A stretch of DNA of 64,000 nucleotides from Thermodesulfovibrionia bacterium (GTDB lineage: Bacteria > Nitrospirota > Thermodesulfovibrionia > UBA6902), in contig JAGVNU010000028.1 in assembly GCA_020053105.1 (NCBI GenBank), forward strand, positions 41,733 to 105,732, given 5' to 3'. Below the pieces are notes generated by a model, which did not search any database, was not told the DNA's origin, and saw nothing but the letters and a program-made list of their open reading frames with translations. The position numbers and the translations under genes are program-made. Shown in pieces: positions 61,256 to 64,000 of the stretch. Each line of letters opens with the position of its first letter. Position 1 is the stretch's first letter.

Positions 61256-61300
61256 GACATGTCTTGGCTTTGTGCTGTCATGAAAGCATGACATGTCATG
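61256..61300. promoter_or_regulatory. Cluster of TGTCATG/CATGACA palindromes (candidate enhancer)
   Basis: GACATGTC (61256-61263), TGTCATG (61276-61282), CATGACA (61287-61293) and the perfect palindrome CATGACATGTCATG (61287-61300) lie within 45 bases, just downstream of the NtrC-family regulator gene and upstream of the candidate sigma-54 promoter. The position and two-fold symmetry suit binding of a dimeric activator. Confidence 0.5.
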
Positions 61301-61319
61301 GTTCTGAGTAGTTTAATGT

Positions 61320-63011
61320 CTATTCTGTTTGTATATTATATTTTTCTATTTTTCTGTAAATTGTCCTTACGTTGACCCCCAGAAATCTTGCTGCCTTGGA
61401 CTTGTTTCCTCCCGCTCTTTTAAGGGCGTCTGCAACGGCATCCGGACCGTCAGTATTTACATCCGGATGAGAGGTAAGATTTTTCCCTGGATGATCGGTA
61501 ATGCTTTTTGGGAGATGGTCAATAATAATAGTGTCTTGCTTCGCTACTACAAAGGCATGCTCCAGTGTGTGTTCCAGTTCCCTGATATTGCCTGGCCATG
61601 AGTAATCCATAAACAGCGCCTTTACATCTTCAGATATGGCAGTTACATTTTTATTGAATTTATCGTTGAACTTCTGGATAAAAGAATCAACCAGCAGTGG
61701 TATGTCGTCCTTCCGGTCCCGTAGAGGGGGCAGGGCCAGTTCAACGACTTTCAGGCGGTAATAGAGGTCTTCCCTGAACTGGCCGCTCCTGACTTTCCGC
61801 GAGAGGTCCTGGTTTGTTGCGGTAATTACACGGACGTCTGCTTTTATCGGGGTAGAATCTCCAACGCGCTCAAACACCTTGTCTTGCAGCACCCTCAACA
61901 GCCGTAACTGCATCTGCGGGGACAGGTCCCCGATTTCATCCAGAAAGATACTCCCCCCCTCGGCCTTCTGGAATCTGCCGATCTTATCTTTATCTGCCCC
62001 GGTAAAGGCGCCCCTGACATGTCCGAAGAGTTCGCTTTCAAGCAGGCTTTCGGAAAGGGCTGAGCAGTTAACCTTTACCAGCGGCCTGCTGCTGCGTTTC
62101 CCTTTATAATGTATTGCTTCTGCTACAAGTTCTTTCCCGGTGCCGCTTTCACCTGTAATCAAAGCAGTGGTTTCTACATCAGCGAGGTCTTCTATAAGGG
62201 AATATATCCTCTGCATTTGCATGTTTTGTCCGATGATATGATGAAATTTCCGGCGCTCTCCGAGGTCCCGCTCCAGTTCACTGAGGCGCGTCTCGTCTCT
62301 TACTATCATCACGGCCCCTGAGAATGACCCCATGTTGATAAGGGGCCAGGTTGATATTGTAACCACCTGTTTGTGCCTGCCGTTATATTCACACTCTGTT
62401 CGCTGGACTTCGAAAGGATGTTTTTCAAGTATGGTTTTTTTCAGTACCTCAAGGCACTTGTAATTGCAGTTTGTCTGTATTGCGCCAAGGGACTTGCCTA
62501 AAGAACCGCGGGTCAATCCGCAGATATTTTCTGCGGCCTCATTTGCTTCAAGAACAGCCAGGTCTTTATCAACCGTAATAATGGCGTCCTTTACGCTCTT
62601 GAAGATTGCTTCAAGGTTGGTGCGGTATTTCTCGTTTTCGTCCCTGAGGGCCTTGTTCTGCAGGGCCATGCCGGTTATATGAAGCAGTATCTCCTGCTTG
62701 ACAGGTTTGAAAATATAATCAAAGGCGCCTAACCGGAGAGCCGCGGACGCAGTCTCAACATTGGGGTATCCGGTTATCATTACAACTTGACAGTTCAGTC
62801 CCCTGTTTTTGATTTCCTTCAGGAGGTCGATCCCGGTCTTGCCTCCTAAAACAATATCCATGAATATGAGATCAAAATCATTCCGGGAAAGTACTTCGAG
62901 GGCCTCATTGTACTCCCCGGCGGTGGCCACCTCATGCCCCTCATCCGAAAGGAAGCTGTCAAAGGTGAAACGTATACTTTCTTCGTCGTCTACTATTAGA
63001 ATTTTTGCCAT
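61320..63011 (-). CDS. Sigma-54-dependent response regulator with PAS domain
   Basis: A 563-residue NtrC-family activator with an extra sensor domain. The receiver has Asp52 (DLIFMDIVLGG). The PAS domain (about 130-235, KSVKDAIITVDKDLAVLEANE) has a Cys pair in the NCNYKCLEVL stretch. The AAA+ domain has GESGTGKE near 292, GAFTGA near 334 and SIFLDEIGDL. The C-terminal HTH is KAARFLGVNVRTIYRKIEKY. The kinase encoded eight bases upstream is its partner. It probably activates the Cys-rich/STAS cassette promoter just downstream, and perhaps others. Confidence 0.93.
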   Translation of the reverse strand: MAKILIVDDEESIRFTFDSFLSDEGHEVATAGEYNEALEVLSRNDFDLIFMDIVLGGKTGIDLLKEIKNRGLNCQVVMITGYPNVETASAALRLGAFDYIFKPVKQEILLHITGMALQNKALRDENEKYRTNLEAIFKSVKDAIITVDKDLAVLEANEAAENICGLTRGSLGKSLGAIQTNCNYKCLEVLKKTILEKHPFEVQRTECEYNGRHKQVVTISTWPLINMGSFSGAVMIVRDETRLSELERDLGERRKFHHIIGQNMQMQRIYSLIEDLADVETTALITGESGTGKELVAEAIHYKGKRSSRPLVKVNCSALSESLLESELFGHVRGAFTGADKDKIGRFQKAEGGSIFLDEIGDLSPQMQLRLLRVLQDKVFERVGDSTPIKADVRVITATNQDLSRKVRSGQFREDLYYRLKVVELALPPLRDRKDDIPLLVDSFIQKFNDKFNKNVTAISEDVKALFMDYSWPGNIRELEHTLEHAFVVAKQDTIIIDHLPKSITDHPGKNLTSHPDVNTDGPDAVADALKRAGGNKSKAARFLGVNVRTIYRKIEKYNIQTE

Positions 63012-63019
63012 AATGATAT

Positions 63020-64000
63020 TTAATGCCTGACCGGCAGCTCTACTGTAACTTTAGTAAACTTGCCTTCAACACTATCGACTGCAAGTCTGCCTCCATGGTC
63101 ACTTATTATGCCGTGACTGATGCTCAATCCCAGGCCTGTGCCTATGCCACCGGGCTTGGTGGAAAAAAACGGGTTCATTATTTTATTCAGTATGCCGGGA
63201 CTAATACCGGTCCCACTGTCATGGAATATGACACGAATATACGGTTGCGGTCCGTCTGTAAACTCCTGAGCAAGGATTTCAAGCATTTTATTTTCATGTG
63301 TTCCTTCGTATTTACTGTTAAGGGCATAACGGGCATTGCTTATGATATTTAAAAATACCTGCTCGATCTGTTGGGGCTGAACAAAAACGACAGGCAGTGT
63401 CCGTGGTATATTCAGGACCAGAATAATACCGTCTTTTCGCAACTGGATTTCGGTAAGGCCCAGTGTTTCTGAAATGATTTCGACCATATTGGCCGGCATT
63501 CTGTCCCCTATGTTGTCCCGTGCAAAAGAAAGCAGGTTTCTAACAATATTTGCGATGCGGTCGCCTTCTTTTATGATTCTCCTGGTGATATCATATTCCA
63601 TGCTGCCTTCTGAATTCTTGTTCAGCAACATCTGTGAATAGTTGATAATGCCGTTAATCGGATTGTTGATTTCATGTGCCACCCCGGCGGCAAGCTCGCC
63701 GAGCGCTGCCAGGTGGCTGGCGCGGACGGCCTCTGCCTCAGCCCGCTTGCGGTCGGTTATATCTTCAATGATTTCCATGAAGCGGTAAATATTCTTATTT
63801 TCATCCAGTTCAGGGATCGTGGTCACCCTGATAAATTTATCTTTCATGGGCCGCTCCATTGTTACAGGCTTTTTTGAGGAAGTACACTCACCTCTTTTGC
63901 AGAAAGAGCATATTTTCTCAGGCCCCCTTTTTGCCGGATCATCAGCATATTCGCCCACTGCGTCATAACATGTTTTCCCGGTCAATTCTCCTTCGCTGAA
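63020..64000 (-). CDS. PAS-domain sensor histidine kinase (partial, cut by window edge)
   Basis: The reading frame continues past the window end. The ORF-track start at 63985 is a TTG (Leu) in mid-domain, and the codons beyond it are open. Visible parts are the end of a PAS domain with Cys-rich GKTCYD and CSFCKRGECTSS segments, then a PAS C-terminal box (IEDITDRK). The HisKA domain has His in GVAHEINNPINGIINY, and the HATPase domain ends in GTGLGLSISHGIISDHGG. No membrane segment is in the visible part. The Cys pattern in the PAS domain suggests redox or metal sensing, which is inference. It forms a two-component pair with the sigma-54 regulator encoded downstream. Confidence 0.92.
   Translation of the reverse strand, partial: FSEGELTGKTCYDAVGEYADDPAKRGPEKICSFCKRGECTSSKKPVTMERPMKDKFIRVTTIPELDENKNIYRFMEIIEDITDRKRAEAEAVRASHLAALGELAAGVAHEINNPINGIINYSQMLLNKNSEGSMEYDITRRIIKEGDRIANIVRNLLSFARDNIGDRMPANMVEIISETLGLTEIQLRKDGIILVLNIPRTLPVVFVQPQQIEQVFLNIISNARYALNSKYEGTHENKMLEILAQEFTDGPQPYIRVIFHDSGTGISPGILNKIMNPFFSTKPGGIGTGLGLSISHGIISDHGGRLAVDSVEGKFTKVTVELPVRH

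Overview
This window is one continuous bacterial chromosome segment of intermediate base composition. It comes from a Gram-negative bacterium with a heptose-containing lipopolysaccharide and, by the DNPR motif of its MurE, meso-diaminopimelate peptidoglycan. Sigma-54 response regulators, SSS-type acetate transport, a DHH/CBS/A-adding tRNA nucleotidyltransferase and this dcw gene order would fit Nitrospirota (Thermodesulfovibrionia-like). That assignment is inference, because the window has no rRNA and no database search was possible. No rRNA, tRNA, CRISPR array, prophage or complete insertion sequence was seen.

Region 1 (about 0.1-10.4 kb, mostly minus strand) is an acetate-uptake and signalling block. 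A DUF294 protein (cNMP-binding, CBS pair, nucleotidyltransferase), a DEDDh exonuclease, a DUF4212 small subunit and an ActP-type Na+/acetate symporter form a tight operon. A good -24/-12 sigma-54 promoter precedes it. Next upstream are an intact NtrC-family response regulator and a second DUF294 paralogue. YggT and a hypothetical protein follow the transporter.

Region 2 (10.5-19.1 kb) starts with a membrane protein and an A+T-rich three-gene accessory cassette headed by a TIGR04255-type protein. A REC-PAS-GGDEF-PilZ protein follows, then a CrbS-like system: a 58-residue membrane peptide, an SSS-transporter/STAC/PAS histidine kinase, and a response regulator whose AAA+ domain has lost the GAFTGA loop and the C-terminal HTH.

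Region 3 (19.1-31.8 kb) is housekeeping: an ABC-F ATPase, a KH protein, an HTH/zinc-ribbon regulator, DUF5661, SecG, TpiA, UDP-glucose dehydrogenase, a DUF3108 protein, a heptosyltransferase-GmhB fusion, a Lon-family protease and XerD.

Region 4 (32.0-50.7 kb, plus strand) is a complete dcw cluster in the order mraZ-rsmH-ftsL-ftsI-murE-murF-mraY-murD-ftsW-murG-murC-murB-ddl-ftsQ-ftsA-ftsZ. A consensus sigma-70 promoter and three MraZ-type boxes precede it.

Region 5 (50.7-64 kb) holds an orphan HisKA_2 kinase, ProS, a parvulin lipoprotein, a DUF3553 protein, the DHH/CBS/poly(A)-polymerase-like enzyme, a sigma-70 factor, and a cassette of small Cys-rich proteins with a STAS protein. An NtrC-family regulator and a histidine kinase cut by the window edge close it.

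The window also carries several families of short palindromic repeats. These include a roughly 147-bp MITE-like family with two recognisable copies (7645-7791 and 49317-49463), a GTAGGGGC-type family with one copy inside the proS reading frame, and a long A+T-rich inverted repeat between murD and ftsW. The most interesting leads are the acetate circuit with its degenerate response regulator, the TIGR04255 cassette, the Cys-rich/STAS cassette and the MITE family.
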